64,000 bases of DNA from Trichuris trichiura (GCA_037903355.1 JBAJFE010000008.1:310001-374000); one strand, 5' to 3'. Shown: positions 46,549 to 57,900, numbered from the stretch's first letter. Numbers and translations: made by a program. The notes: generated by a model not told the origin, from the letters alone.

Positions 46549-47084
46549 TTTCAGATACTTAAAGGCTATCCTCAGATAGCGGAATCAGACAAAATACTTA
46601 CGAATTGAGCTCGCAATCAGACGGTGTGAATGCCTCTCCTGCATTCTCAACCTGCGCCGCTCGTCACAGTTTAATGAGCCTAAATTACCGAAAAGACCAT
46701 GTGTACGCTGCGGGGTTGAAAGTCTTAACAGAAACGAGAATTTTAGTCGAAAAAAGTTTATGTTTTATTAGTCGATTAGTGGCAGCTCGAGGAACGTTTT
46801 CGCCAGCGAATAATAAGCTTAAAAAAACTTTTGAAACTATTTTGTTTTTACGCGCGAACGCAGAAGACGAATGTGCACGCTTATTGCTGATGATTTTAAT
46901 AAAATCGGTTTTGAACAATAGTAAACCTGACCATCAGAATTTTGCGTACGCGCCCTACTGTAGTCCACCATTTTTTAACTCAGTAGGACCTTCCGTCCGT
47001 TGATATCATTTTTACATTTGAGTAGCAAAATGTTAACTACAAAAAAAGCCGTTCCATTATCCTACCGAGTAAGCTTTCTTTGTT
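46549..47084. other. intergenic, unsupported open frame
   Basis: A 132-codon frame at 46605-47003 (+) overlaps an antisense frame and has no recognisable domain. Possibly 5' flank of the CCT-gamma gene. Confidence 0.3.
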
Positions 47085-47534
47085 ATGCATGTGCCCATTT
47101 TAGGCGGCAGTACGAAGCAGGAGAGGGGCCGCGCCCTCCGGCTGGGCAACATAGAAGCTGATCGCGTATGGTTTAGGATTGTCTTGTCTTCAAAAGACTT
47201 ATTTTATGATTTTTTTCAGGCAATCGTTGAAGTAGTTCGTGCCTGTTTTGGACCCCGCGCCATGCTTGAGGTACTTACCTGTTTTTTTTCAATTTTTCGT
47301 CAGGCTTTCTGCCGAAATCTGTAAACGTGTTTTTCTTAACTTATCTAATCTACGAGTGGGCAGGTAGAATGAAATTTTTCTTTCTTTAAAGACACAGTGA
47401 TCACAAGCGATGGTAATGCTGTTTTGCGCGACGTGAGCGGCAAACCATGCGACATATTTTGATTCTATTCATCAATTATTACGCAGATTGAAGTTCCACA
47501 TCCCGCGGAGACGTCAATGATAGAAATCAGTCGT
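47085..47534 (+). pseudogene. CCT-gamma (TCP-1 chaperonin) 5' end, truncated by satellite
   Basis: Group II chaperonin subunit gamma (CCT3), a cytosolic folding machine for actin and tubulin. Exon 47085-47165 reads MHVPILGGSTKQERGR...GNIEADR, and exon 47220-47270 reads AIVEVVRACFGPRAMLE. A segment ending at 47431 reads TVITSDGNAVLRD, and exon 47487-47534 reads IEVPHPAETSMIEISR. These match CCT3 residues about 1-90 in order. The LLDPMGG block between exons 2 and 3 was not found and the phase there does not close, so an exon is lost or degenerate. After ISR, 460-bp satellite sequence begins directly; the equatorial Asp loop GDGTT that should follow is absent. The last two exons of the same gene lie at 55573-55838. 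Confidence 0.75.
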
Positions 47535-50500
47535 TATTCTCGAGACGTCTCCAGAAGCGCCGAAATGCTCCTGCGGAATAGAATAGGAAGGCCGGAGCGA
47601 TAACGAGTCGTTTGGATAGCGCGATAGCTTCACGCAAAACCAGATGCAAAGTAGCGAGCAGAAACGTATTCCTCCGTCGTTCCTGCTTTTAAGTGGCCAT
47701 GTTCAGTCGCGTAGGTCTTTTGGAAACTATAGCTTCTCCTGATGACGGGGTTCGACTAAACCTGCTCTTCTATTCCCCGGGGGTGCATGGACGAAGCACC
47801 TTGAATATCGAATCTTACGCCTCCACGCTTACGGAGGTCAACATCCTGACCTTTCGCAGCTTGTCTGAGCAACGGGAGGCCGTAAATATGAAAAACGTTT
47901 CTTTTTACACTCTTCGTACAGTAAGCGAACGAAAAGGAGGTACCGATAATTTCAAAATACTCATGCGCCTTCCTCTGCGCGCCAGAAAACTCCGTTGCTC
48001 CCGAGATGTCCGTAGAAGCGTCAAGATGCTCCTGCGCAACAAGATAAGAAAGGCGCAGCGATAAGAAACCTGCTTTTCTGCGCGATAGCGTCATGCGAGA
48101 CGAAATTTGAAGTAGCGGCCGGAAACGAATTCCTGCGTTATTTCTGCTTTTAAATGGCCGTGTTCAGTCACGTATGAGCTTTTGCAGCTAATAGGCCTTC
48201 TTCACGGTTGTGTTCGACTGAAGCCACTTTCTACACTTTGTGAGTACACGGGCGAAGTACTTTAACTAGCGAATATTCTCTTCGTACAATTATGGACAGC
48301 TGCATTCCAATTTTTTAGAGGCCGTCTCAGATACTGGAGGCCGTAAACCGGAAAAACGCCATTTCCTACATTCTTCGTACAGTTCATGAACGAACAGCAG
48401 GTAACATTAACTTCAAAAATACTCATGGACCGTTCTCTACGCCGCGCAGATGTTTGTTGTCTCTAAATCGTCAGTAGAAGCGCGCAATGTTTCCTGCGGA
48501 ATAGGTTAGCAAAGGCCGAACGATAACAAATCTGTTCTTCAGCCTGATAGCTTCATCAATTAACTAAACCAAATAGGGGCCAGAAACGTATTCCTGTGTC
48601 ATTTTTCTTTTCAAATAACCGTGTTCGGTTTCGTAGGATCTGTCGAAACTGTAGATCTTCTTGATGGCGGTATCAGACTAAAGCCGCTCTTCTATACCCT
48701 GGGGCGCAGATAAACGAAGTACTTTAACTAGCAAATATTATGCCGCTATTGCTATGGAAACCAACGCTGAGATTTTTCGCAGCTGGTTTGAGCAACGGGA
48801 GGGCGGAAATTTGGAAATCTTCTCCTTTTACATTCTTCTCACAGCAGAAGAACAAGAAGCATGTTGCAGTATTTTCAAAAATACACATCAATATTCTGAT
48901 GCACGCCCGAGAAATCGTTTCTCTGCGAGGAGACTACCAGAACCGCTGAACTGCTCCTTTGGAATGGGAAACGAAAGGTTAGGCGATAACGATCCAGTTT
49001 TTCTGCTTGATTGTTCCATCCGAAGCCAAATCGAAAGTAGCAGGCAAAACCCCATTCGTGCATCCGTCTAGCTTTCAAGTGACCGTGTTGAGTAGCGTAC
49101 GTGCTTTGTAAGCAACAGGTTTCCTGGATGGCGGTGTTCAACGAAAGCTGCTCTTCTATACCCTGGGCGTGCAGGGAAGAAATACTGTAAGTACGGAATA
49201 TAATGCCCCTCTACTTATAGAAAGCAATATTCCGATTTTTCCGAAATTGCTTGAGGAATGGGACGCTGGAATAATGAAAACAATTTTGTTTTTACATTCT
49301 TCATACAGTAGGTGAACGAAACGCAGGCAGCAGTGGTTTCAAAAATGGTCACCAGCCTTCCGATAGGCGCCCATGAAGTGCTTTAAGTCTGGGACGGCTG
49401 CAGGAGCGGCAAAATGTTTCTGCTGAACAGGAAACAAAAGGCTGAGCAATAACGAGCTAGCTTTTTCGAGAGTACGCTTCTTCTGAGGCGAAGTGGAAAG
49501 TGCTCGGCAGAAAGCTGTTGCACTATCGGCAGAACTTTAGACGTTTGTGTCTGAAAGCATAGGGGCTTTGGAAGCCATATATAGTCTTGATCGCGGTGTT
49601 CCACTGAAGTCGCTCTTCCATACCCTGAGCGCCTCTGCACGAACTACTTTAACTAGTTAGTATTATGGCACTATGCTTATGCATGGAAATATCCTGCTTC
49701 TTGAAAGCTGCTTGAAAAAGGGGAAGTTGGAACTATGAATACATTTTTATTTTTGATACTCCGCACAGTAGGTGAACGAAAAGCAAGTAGCAGCACATTA
49801 AAAAGTACTCATAGGCCGACCGCTGCACGCGGAAAAAGCCTTTTGTCCACAAGAAGGCCGTAGAGGCTCTGAAATGTTCATACGGAATACGAACGGAAAT
49901 GCTGAGCGAAAACCAGCCTGTTTTCCTTCGCGACCCCTTCTATCCGAAACGAAATGGAAGGTGGGAGCAGAAACATACTTCTACCCGTTGCTAGCTTTTA
50001 GACAGGTCTGTTAGGTCCCGTACGAGTCTTAGAAGCCATTGCATCTCTTGATGGCGGTGTTCCAGCAAAGTCGCTTTTCTGTAGTCTGGCGCACCTTGAA
50101 GAAGTGGTTTAACTGGAGAATGCTATGCTCCTACACTAGCGCAGAGCCATACACCTAGTTTTCAGACCTTTTGTATTCAGCAGGAGGTCAGAAATATAAA
50201 AAACTTATGTTTTTTATCCTTCGTACAGTAGGCGAACGAAAAGCGAGTATCACTGTTTTCAAAATTATTCATAGGCCGGCCTCTCCACGGGGGAGAAGTC
50301 TTTTGTTTGGGATAGGGCTGTGGTTGCCTTGTAATGTTCCCGCGGAACGGGAACGGAAGTGCCGAGGGATAACCAGCCTGTTTTCCCCCGCGGGATGGCA
50401 TTAACCAGAACTAAACCGTAAGCAGCGCACAGGAAAGTATTCCTAATCTATTCTTGCTTTTAAATGGCCACGTTCCTCGTGTAGAAACTTTGGAAGCTAG

Positions 50501-51640
50501 AGGTTTCGTTTGTTGCAGGGGCTGACAAAAGCCGCCCTTCTATAATATAACGTATGTAGCAGTATTTTTAAAGTATGCAAAAGTATGCAAAAGGTGTGCT
50601 TTTACATTCCTCGTATAGTACGTAAACGAAAAGTATGTAGCAGTATTTTTAAATATAGTCGCCACCGTCTCACGCGCGCCAGAGAAGTATCCTGTCTGCC
50701 AGACGGCTACATAATTGCCAAATGCTTTTGGTGAATAGGAAAAGAAAAGCCAAGCGATAGCGATCCAGCTTTTCTGCGCGATTATTTCCTTGGGACGAAA
50801 TGGAAAGTGGTAGGCAGAAACCTAATTCTGCACGGTACTTGCTTTTAGATAGCTGTGTTGGGTCTCGTATCAGTCTTAGAAGCTATTGCATCTCTTCATA
50901 GCTGGGTTCGACTAAAGTCGCTCTTCTATACCGTGGGGGCACATTGAGAAAGTAGTTCAACTGGGAAATGGTATGCTCCTATACACACGTAGGGCCATGC
51001 TCCAAGTTTTCGTACCAGCTGTGTTCAACGAGAGGCCGAAAATATGAAAAACGTTTCTTTTTACATTTTTCATACAGTAGATGAACGAAAAGCAGGTATC
51101 AGCATTTTCAAAATTATTCATAGTCCGTCCTCTGTGCGCCCGAAAAGTTGTTTGTTTGCGAGAGGATTAGAGTAGCCCTGTAATCTTCCTCTGAAATAGG
51201 AACAAAAATGCTGAGCGATAACGAATCTGTTTTCATGCGCAATGCGTTCCTTTGAAACCAAATGGAAAGCACCGGCCAGAAACGTATTCCTGTATCACTC
51301 GTTTTTAGACGGCCACTTGCGGTTGGGTAACAACTTTGGGAGCTATAGGTTTCGCTTGTGGCGGTGGCGGTGTATGACGAAAGCCGCTCTTCTATACATT
51401 GGGCACGCATGAATAAAGTACATGAACTAGCGAATATTACGCCGCTATGGTTATGGAAAGCAACGTTGAGATTTTTCGTCGCGCCGTTGGGCAATGGGTG
51501 TGCGGAAATAAGAAATAGTTATCTTTTTACACTCTTTGTAGAGTAGATAAACGAGAAGCAGGTACCGCTACTTTCAACAAAACTCACTTGCTGTTCGCTG
51601 CGCCGCGGTGAAGCTTTTCGTGCCTTAGAGCCAACGCTAC
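47535..51640. repeat. satellite block 1, ~460-bp monomer, ~9 units
   Basis: Tandem units are recognisable by an ATGCTCCTGCGGAATAG-like word at about 47565, 48026, 48486, 48949, 49413, 49873, 50333, 50721 and 51181 (spacing about 460, one unit about 390). Each unit also carries a CGTACAGTAGGCGAACGAAA-like word and a GTTCGACTAAAGCCGCTCTTCTAT-like region. Units are diverged by eye, many to about 70-85% identity. Short open frames inside are repeat noise. All in the same orientation as blocks 2 and 3. Confidence 0.92.
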
Positions 51641-52577
51641 CGATAGTCCACAGCAAACTTAAGTTCTTATTCCACCTATTTATTGCTTTGTTTTGGCTTG
51701 GCGTCTGATTTTGCTTGTGTTATTGGATTCACGTTAATATACGCTGAGAAAAATCTGGCAAAGTTTGAAGGTTACGGTTTGTTTTTCTTTGCTTGCTGGC
51801 ATGCTTTTCGTCCTCCGTAAATTAGAATAATTTTATTTTCGAAAGCTACACTATACTTAATAGTAGTTAGGTTTGGTTAAGTGCTGCTTTGAATACGGCA
51901 GGGAATAAGCTGTTGCAAACGCGGCAGACTTTATAAATAAAAATGATTCTTTTCGTTTTATATTTTGCAAGAAATGCATGAACGACGTGTGTCTTCTTTT
52001 TTAATCCTCTACTGAAACGCGCATGAGCACCCATAATAGTATTACCCGTTTTTGGTTTAGGCTTAGGTAGCATTTACTAAGCGTGAGAAACAAAAAGAAA
52101 AAGTTAGGCTTATTCATTTACGACTTTTGTGTTTCTGTATTGTTAGTTTCAAAATCTTGTCGTAGACCGAAGCCAAAGTTAGGCTTAAAATTTACTGACG
52201 TTACAGAACCTTAACGGACGTTATCAGGGAGCGTATTTTGCTTGTTAAGATGTGAACGGCACTTCAGACGCTCGGCTCATTTTCGTTAAAACGCTTGGCA
52301 GTTGAATATTGCTTCATGGAAACGGGATGCCTAATAAGCTCGCGCGTTTCTATCGCAGAATGCTATGATTTGCCAACCTTAAGTTTACCTGGTTGTAGTT
52401 TATTATTCATAAAAGTTGCAACAATTTAGCGCTTTATATTTTCGGTTTAAGGGGCTACCGAAGAAGACTAACGAGAGAATTATTAATGCGCATGTTTATT
52501 GCACAGATGACGTAACAAAAGCTAGGCGAAGCATCTTCTTGATTGCGTCAGGAATGCTTGAATTTAAATAGACGTCT
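51641..52577. other. unique-looking DNA between satellite and a small gene
   Basis: About 940 bp with no gene. I searched it by eye for missing CCT-gamma exons (GDGTT, GGGA, NCGAS-type motifs) and found none. Confidence 0.45.
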
Positions 52578-52993
52578 TTAATTAGTTTTTGCTTTTCCCC
52601 CTTCGTTCTTCTCATACTGGTTTTCCTTGTGAGCTTGAAAGTGAAATTTGCCCATTGAGTGTACGGAAGTTATATCAGCCGCCTTTAAATCGTCTGCTAA
52701 GGTATCTACGAAATTTGCCGGCACGTTTCTTCGACCGCTATTATCAATCCATCCTAACTTGACCATCGAAAATGTGTCCAAAGGCACACTATAGCCAGTC
52801 TGCCGTTTGACAGTGTTGATGACGCAATCCTGTTGAGCACGTTTGAATTCCTAAGGAAAAAAGAATTTTTTTTATTGTCGTAAGCAACGTGGAAATATAC
52901 CTGCAGAGACTCTGCCTGTCTTTGCAGTTCGCTTGAGTATGCGCGTGTTGGTTTCTTAGCCATATTGCTTAGCGCGCGCGTTTGACGAATCAA
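52578..52993 (-). CDS. uncharacterised ~118-aa protein, possible mitochondrial targeting
   Basis: Exon 52993-52901 and exon 52850-52578 join in phase 0 (donor GTATAT, acceptor TCCTTAG). The start MIRQTRALSNMAKKPTRAYS is Arg/Lys/Ser-rich without acids, like a mitochondrial presequence; a downstream Met (MAKKPT) is the alternative. The body has one clear conserved-looking stretch (QQDCVINTVKRQTGYSVPLD, then VKLGWIDNSGRR) and a Lys/Glu/Gln tail. Not recognised. It sits inside the interval that splits the CCT-gamma gene, on the opposite strand. Confidence 0.55.
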
Positions 52994-53147
52994 CCTTCCA
53001 GCTAATCGACAAATTATGACACTGTTACGCGAGACACACCGTTGAAAGTTAGTTTAAAGAAATTGTTTGCTGAAACTTTAAATTTTCGCTATAGCTCATA
53101 CTAGAGCTTTCGGCAGACTTCGTCGTTTTTAACTTAATAAATGATAA

Positions 53148-53376
53148 TTAGGTTGCTTCTTTTACGGATTGTAAGTCCAATTGAAAAATTTGAATACTAA
53201 GTTTCCCGGAGATTTCGGGTCAAACGCGAGCTCGTCTTCAGCGGTCTTAAATGATTCATTTAACACCGCGTTTGACCCAAAAGCTCCGAGAAAATTAGCA
53301 TTAAAATTTTTCAACGCAACTTACCATCCGTAAAAAAAGCAGCCCAATAAAACTTTACGGTCCCGTACCAAGAAAC
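53148..53376. mobile_element. Penelope tail inverted dimer (PLE-E), no coding region
   Basis: Two copies of the PLE 3' terminal region lie head to head around about 53245-53262. The left arm (minus) and right arm (plus) share GCGTTTGACCC, AGCTCC/ATCTCC, CAACG/CAATTG and ATCCGTAAAA...GCAGCC/GCAACC words. The right arm ends in CCCGTACCAAGAAAC, also found at the outer end of the inverted piece of PLE-C (37366-37380). Only the left arm keeps a full hammerhead-like core. No RT sequence is present. Confidence 0.7.
53206..53244 (-). ncRNA. hammerhead-like ribozyme core, PLE-E left arm
   Basis: Minus strand: CCG, CTGAAGA, degenerate stem II (CGAGC...TTGACCCG), AAA, ATCT, C, CGG. N7 is A here; stem III is no longer a perfect palindrome. 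Probably inactive. Confidence 0.5.
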
Positions 53377-53516
53377 TGTTCTAACTTCGAACGCAGAGTA
53401 AACTGTTTATTGGCCAGAATACAGTGGAGAAGTAACGTGATGCGTGGGATATGTAACGCATACTGTATGAGTTGATATATCTCCAACACCCCCTCAATGG
53501 ATGTGTCACAAGTCTC

Positions 53517-54478
53517 TTACGTGGACTTCAATCCAAGCTGCGTCACATAGAGGTTATGCTTCGGCGAATAAAGTCCCTTAGTTAAGATATCGTCCGTCAT
53601 CTGCTCTGTGGCCAAATATACTACGTTGACGAATCCCCTCGACAGAGTCTCACGTACAAAGTGATATTTGATGTCAACATGCTTGGTCCTGGCATGGAAT
53701 ACTGAATTCCGAGCAAGCTCTTCAGCACCAAAATTATCATTGTACACATCGATTGCATCAAGAATTGGCTCATCAATTTCTCGAAGAAAAGTCCTCATTC
53801 ATAATGTCTCTTTAACAGTCTCAGCTAAATTCATGTATTCAGCTTCAGTGCTGTTTTACGCCACTGTACGGTGTTTTCTAGCTTCCCAACTCACTGCGAC
53901 ATTTCCGTACTTGAAAAGGAATCCTGTATACGACCTTCTGTCAACTGGACAACCACCCCATTGTGCGTCTGCGTAACCCATTGGTCGCTTTCCTGATCGT
54001 TGGTATACGAGTTTAAGATTTGAAGTGCCTTTGAGATATCGTAGTATTCTCTTAGCAGCCTTCCAGTGTTCTTCAGTGTAGCTAGTATTGAATTGGCTAA
54101 GTGAACTGACAGCGTATGCAATGTCAGGTCTCGTAGCTACCGGCAAGTACATTAGACTTCCAATTAACACCTGGTAAGGAAACCTGATCATCTCTTCCTT
54201 GCTAACAGTAAGTGGCTTAGTCAGCTTCAAGTTGGGTGCTAGAGGAGTTGTGGCTGGCTTGCAGTTCTCCATGCGAAAACGCTTTAGAAGATAGAACACG
54301 TACAAGCGTTGGGACATTGAAATTGTTCCCTTTTTCTCATCTTGTTTGAACTGAATCCCAAGACCATAGCTGATGGGTCCCAGATCATGGACCTTAAATG
54401 TCTTCGCCAGTTCAGTCTTAAAGTCCTTTATCCACTTGATGTCGTTCGGCAGCAGAAACGTCAGTACCATTACCACCA
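53517..54478 (-). mobile_element. Ty1/copia retrotransposon pol fragment (RT end + RNase H)
   Basis: Minus-strand translation begins just after the RT catalytic region: FKVHDLGPISYGLGIQF, MSQRLYVFYLLKRF, PYQVLIGSLMYLPVATRPDI, HWKAAKRILRYLKGTSNLKL, DAQWGGCPVDRRSYTGFLF. RNase H follows: NSTEAEYMNLAETVKETL, DNFGAEELARNS, HVDIKYHFVRE and TEQMTDDILTKGL. Two stops interrupt it (TAA before NSTEAEY; TGA where Trp is expected after KETL). The YxDD box, integrase, gag and LTRs are missing. The upstream break coincides with the PLE-F hammerhead tail at 54479. Confidence 0.88.
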
Positions 54479-54517
54479 TCGCTGACGACGGGACAAGGTT
54501 AGTCCCGAAAGCTCCGA
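54479..54517 (+). ncRNA. hammerhead-like ribozyme core, PLE-F
   Basis: TCG, CTGACGA, stem II CGGGAC/GTCCCG with loop AAGGTTA, AAA, palindrome AGCT, cleavage base C, CGA. Stem I here is UCG/CGA in place of CCG/CGG, a compensatory double change. Confidence 0.7.
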
Positions 54518-54600
54518 ACTGTTTAAGTACTTGTTCTGTATTTTTCCTTAACAATTGCTCATCCATCCGTTGGTAGGGCGTTTGCTTCGGTTTAATTTCA
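54479..54600 (+). mobile_element. Penelope tail copy F (PLE-F), PLE-B subfamily
   Basis: Starts with a hammerhead-like core and continues with the PLE-B tail (TTGTTCTGTATTTTT..., TTGCTCATCCATCCGTTGGT). Only the terminal region is present. It abuts the copia fragment on one side and satellite block 2 (from about 54655) on the other. Confidence 0.75.
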
Positions 54601-54654
54601 GAACCCATCAACGGGCAAGAATACATACCGTATGAAGTAGAGATCTTCGTACGG

Positions 54655-55300
54655 TAGATTAAAAAAACGCAGGTAGCAGTATTTTCAAAAATACTCATCG
54701 GCCGTCCGCTGCGCGCCGGAGAAGTCTTCTGTCAGCGACACGGCTGCAGAAGCGCCGAAGTGCTTCTGCGAAAAAGGTAAGAAAAGGCTCAGCGATAACG
54801 AGCCCATTTTTCTGCGCGATCGCTTCATCCGAAACGAAAGGGAACGTAACGGCCAGAATCCTATTCTTGCATCCGTTGAGCTTTTAGATGGCCGTGTAGG
54901 CTTACGTTGGAACTTTGGAAGATATAGTTTTTCTTGATGGCGCTGTTCCTCTGAAGGCACTCTTCTATGCACTGAGGGGCCCATGTGCGGACTACTTTAA
55001 CTAATGAATATTGTGCACCCATTGTTGTGCGTAGCGATATTCCGAATTTTCGAAGTTCGTTTGAGCACAGGGAAGAAGGAAATATGAAAAACTTTTCTCT
55101 TTAGATTTCTCATACAGTACATGAACGAAAAGGAGGTACAGGTATTTTTAAAAATACACATGGGCCGTCCGCTGCGCGCTGGGGAAATCCTTGATGTCAG
55201 AGACACCTATGAGAGCGCCTGAATGCTCCTGTGGAATGGGAAAGGGAAGGCGGAGCGATAACGAGCCTGTTCCTCCGTTGGGTCTCGTCTGAAATCAGCC
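54655..55300. repeat. satellite block 2 (~1.4 monomers)
   Basis: Same 460-bp repeat: diagnostic words at about 54759 and 55215, with TACATGAACGAAAAGGAGGT near 55117. It ends about 55300, some 270 bp before the CCT-gamma 3' exons. Confidence 0.9.
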
Positions 55301-55572
55301 CTCCGTCGGCAGTGGCGGCGACATCAAAGGACGTCAAGTGGGGATTAGTGAGACTTGATCGGCTTAGCACACCGAGTAGCTAAGCACGCGCTAAAAAAAT
55401 TTGTTTTTTGGCTTTTATAATAAAGTTCCCATTTTCTTTCTTCTTTTTTCTTTTTCCCTTTCCAACGGGTGTGTTTATTCCAAATGAATCTTTTTGCGGC
55501 TTTTGCAACGGGTTGACAAAGCCGCAAAAAGTTTGATTTTGAAATTTTCCATTTATACTATTTTTCAAAAAG

Positions 55573-55838
55573 GCAAAGCATACGGACGCGAGAAATAAAA
55601 CACTGGACATCAACGGTATAACCGGTGAGGTGGACGACAGGAATAAATTGAATGTGCGGAATCCATTGACAGTTCGCGTACAAGTACACAAAGCGGCTAT
55701 TTATGTCCGTTTTTCACTTTTTGTTTTGTCTTTTTTTTTATGTTTTAATTTCAGACAGCAATTTTGCTTATGCGCATTGATGAAATACTAAGTGGAATGC
55801 AGGAGAAGACGGACGCTGATAAATCTGAGCAGACCTAA
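55573..55838 (+). pseudogene. CCT-gamma (TCP-1 chaperonin) last two exons
   Basis: Exon 55573-55704 reads AKHTDARNKTLDINGITGEV, DDRNKLNVRNPLTVRVQVHKAAIY. Exon 55755-55838 reads TAILLMRIDEILSGMQEKTD... then stop. They join in phase 0 and match the CCT3 C-terminus (AKHT...VNGETG...WEPLAVKxQTYKTA-ETAVLLLRIDDIVSG). Same strand and gene order as the 5' fragment at 47085, but roughly residues 90-475 are nowhere in between. Confidence 0.75.
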
Positions 55839-57900
55839 CAGGATATGAAGAGAGGCTTGATGATGCTTAAAAGAAAGATATTCCAACAGAACTGGCATCG
55901 TGTTTACAAGTTACGCAAAGGTAAATTTGTTGTAATATGTTTTTGCTATTGAACACAGGCTGTCTTTTAACGGGATTCCATGTTTTCGTAATGGTCTTCA
56001 ATCAAGGCCTTTCCCGTGACCGGCGAATACCGACTGAAGACCGGTATAAAAGTATGGTTTTTGCATGAACCTTTCATTGGTAATCAGTTTATATTCCCAT
56101 CTGAAATTGTTTCGTTTTTAACTGTTTTACGCAACTGTTGGCTGTTATACGAGCTGACAGATGAGTATTTATAAGTTACACTTCTAAACAAAGTGGTAAG
56201 TCTTAAGGCTCACTATTTGCAACGTGGTTGTTTAAGGCCAAACAATCTTACCCCAACAGAGAGACATTACGGCATGCAATATTACTGTGCAACATGTTGA
56301 CTGAACGTTTTATTGAAATAATCGTTTTTTCTGTCAGCAGCTTTTCCAAACTAAGTATATACTTTTAATCAATAAAGAAACCAGTTTATACAAATTGTAA
56401 GTAAGTTTGCGTAAGCAAGAGTAAGTTACTGACCAGAAAAACATACGCCTTCGTAAAATGTATGCTAACTCGAATGTATATGTATCATTTAAACTTATTT
56501 TCTACAATCAGCATCAATGTAATTTTTTACTGGAAGTCTTCCATACTATTTCGATCTCAGCAGGATGAATAATAATGTGTTGTAATGTATGGTATTATTT
56601 TGTTTGCCCATCGGGCATTAAAGCTTTATTTTTTCAACTGCTATTAATCTCAGCTTACTGTAGGGGTGGGTTAAGTTTCCGGCCAAGTTAGCGACCGCCG
56701 TAGCTTCCATGGACGTCGTCGCAACCGCTTTTAGACGAATTGACTAACGTAAAAGCGGCATGCTGCATTAAGCAATACGTCCAGCTCACCTGCAAACTTA
56801 GTTTTCTTTTAGCAGCTTTCAAATGGTGATTTGCAGGTTGCGTGCTGTCTCATTGAGCATACTTTATTTGATTAAATAATTGATGTTATTCGTTAAGGTT
56901 GTTAAGCCATGAATGGATCGGAACGCAAATTTTTCGATCCTAAATTTCTGTTGCTTTTGCGAAGTAGTTTCGAAAATCGCAGAACTGTTATTAGTGGAAA
57001 ACTGAACTGCTTTTTCTTTATACTTGTAACGTTGTGCTTCTTCCTATACATTTTCTTTTCGTCCGAAGAAATCACGCCATTTTTAAATCACATCATAAGG
57101 TAGAGTTTTTTTCAATGCATTGCAGGCGTTGGTTTTAAGGAATATTATTATTTCACAACATTCTTTGCTCCCACTGATTCTACAAGTAAAGCAACGTCAG
57201 AAAACAAGAAACATTATCAGTTCGAGGATAGCGATTCAAAGATCAAGGATAGCTTTTCGATAGCAAAGCGATTCATTCGTATTGCAGGTAAAATGGTACG
57301 AATGATCGAAGCTTTCGCAACTGAACCGGTTCCGTTTTGAGCGATAAAGCACAGACTTGCGAGAACCTTATCGTTTTGTCTCCGTCTTATCACTGTCTAT
57401 GGCTGCGATGGCTTAATTTCAGTTTGCTCGTTAAAAATCACTGAACAGCCGCTTATTTCTGACCATTATTTGTCACCGCTTCATTTTCTTCGTTAGTGCT
57501 CATCGCGAAAGCATACGTGCAACGGATGAACCGTTGCGTAAGAACTGCGGACTTCCGTTGTGGCAGTCAGCAAAAGAGACGTCGGAATGGTAATTGTAGC
57601 AGTCGTATTTGTGAAAGCAATAGCAGTCGGTAAGCAAAAACGATGAATTAAATGCAACCAGAATGAATGGTCTTCTTCAGTTTTAGTAGGAAAAAACGTT
57701 AAAATTTTGTAAATTGACTATTAAAAACAGTTTCCCTTTATTGTTATGAGCACAATCGGCTAAACGAAGACAGTTTTCCTTGAATAAGATTTTCCTTTCC
57801 ATCCAAGTTCCATTGAGAGTTGAACTTCACATATGACGGAAAAGCTAATGTTAGTGCTCTGTTTTTGAATGTCAGCGGAAAAACTAATGCTTGAACAAGT
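55839..57900. other. mostly non-coding; one weak gene candidate
   Basis: At 56909-57103 (+) an open frame starts MNGSERKFFDPKFLLLL and has a hydrophobic stretch (NCFFFILVTLCFFLYIFF). A good acceptor (TTGCAG, 57125) opens a following frame, but the only donor gives the wrong phase, so I do not call it as a gene. The rest shows nothing recognisable. Confidence 0.35.

Noticed and set aside
47693..48064. 123-codon open frame in satellite
   Set aside because: A near copy occurs at 62861-63232 in the next satellite block; other units have stops. It follows repeat structure, not coding constraint.
55380..55691. 103-codon minus frame
   Set aside because: Antisense to the CCT-gamma 3' exon, which has clear family similarity.
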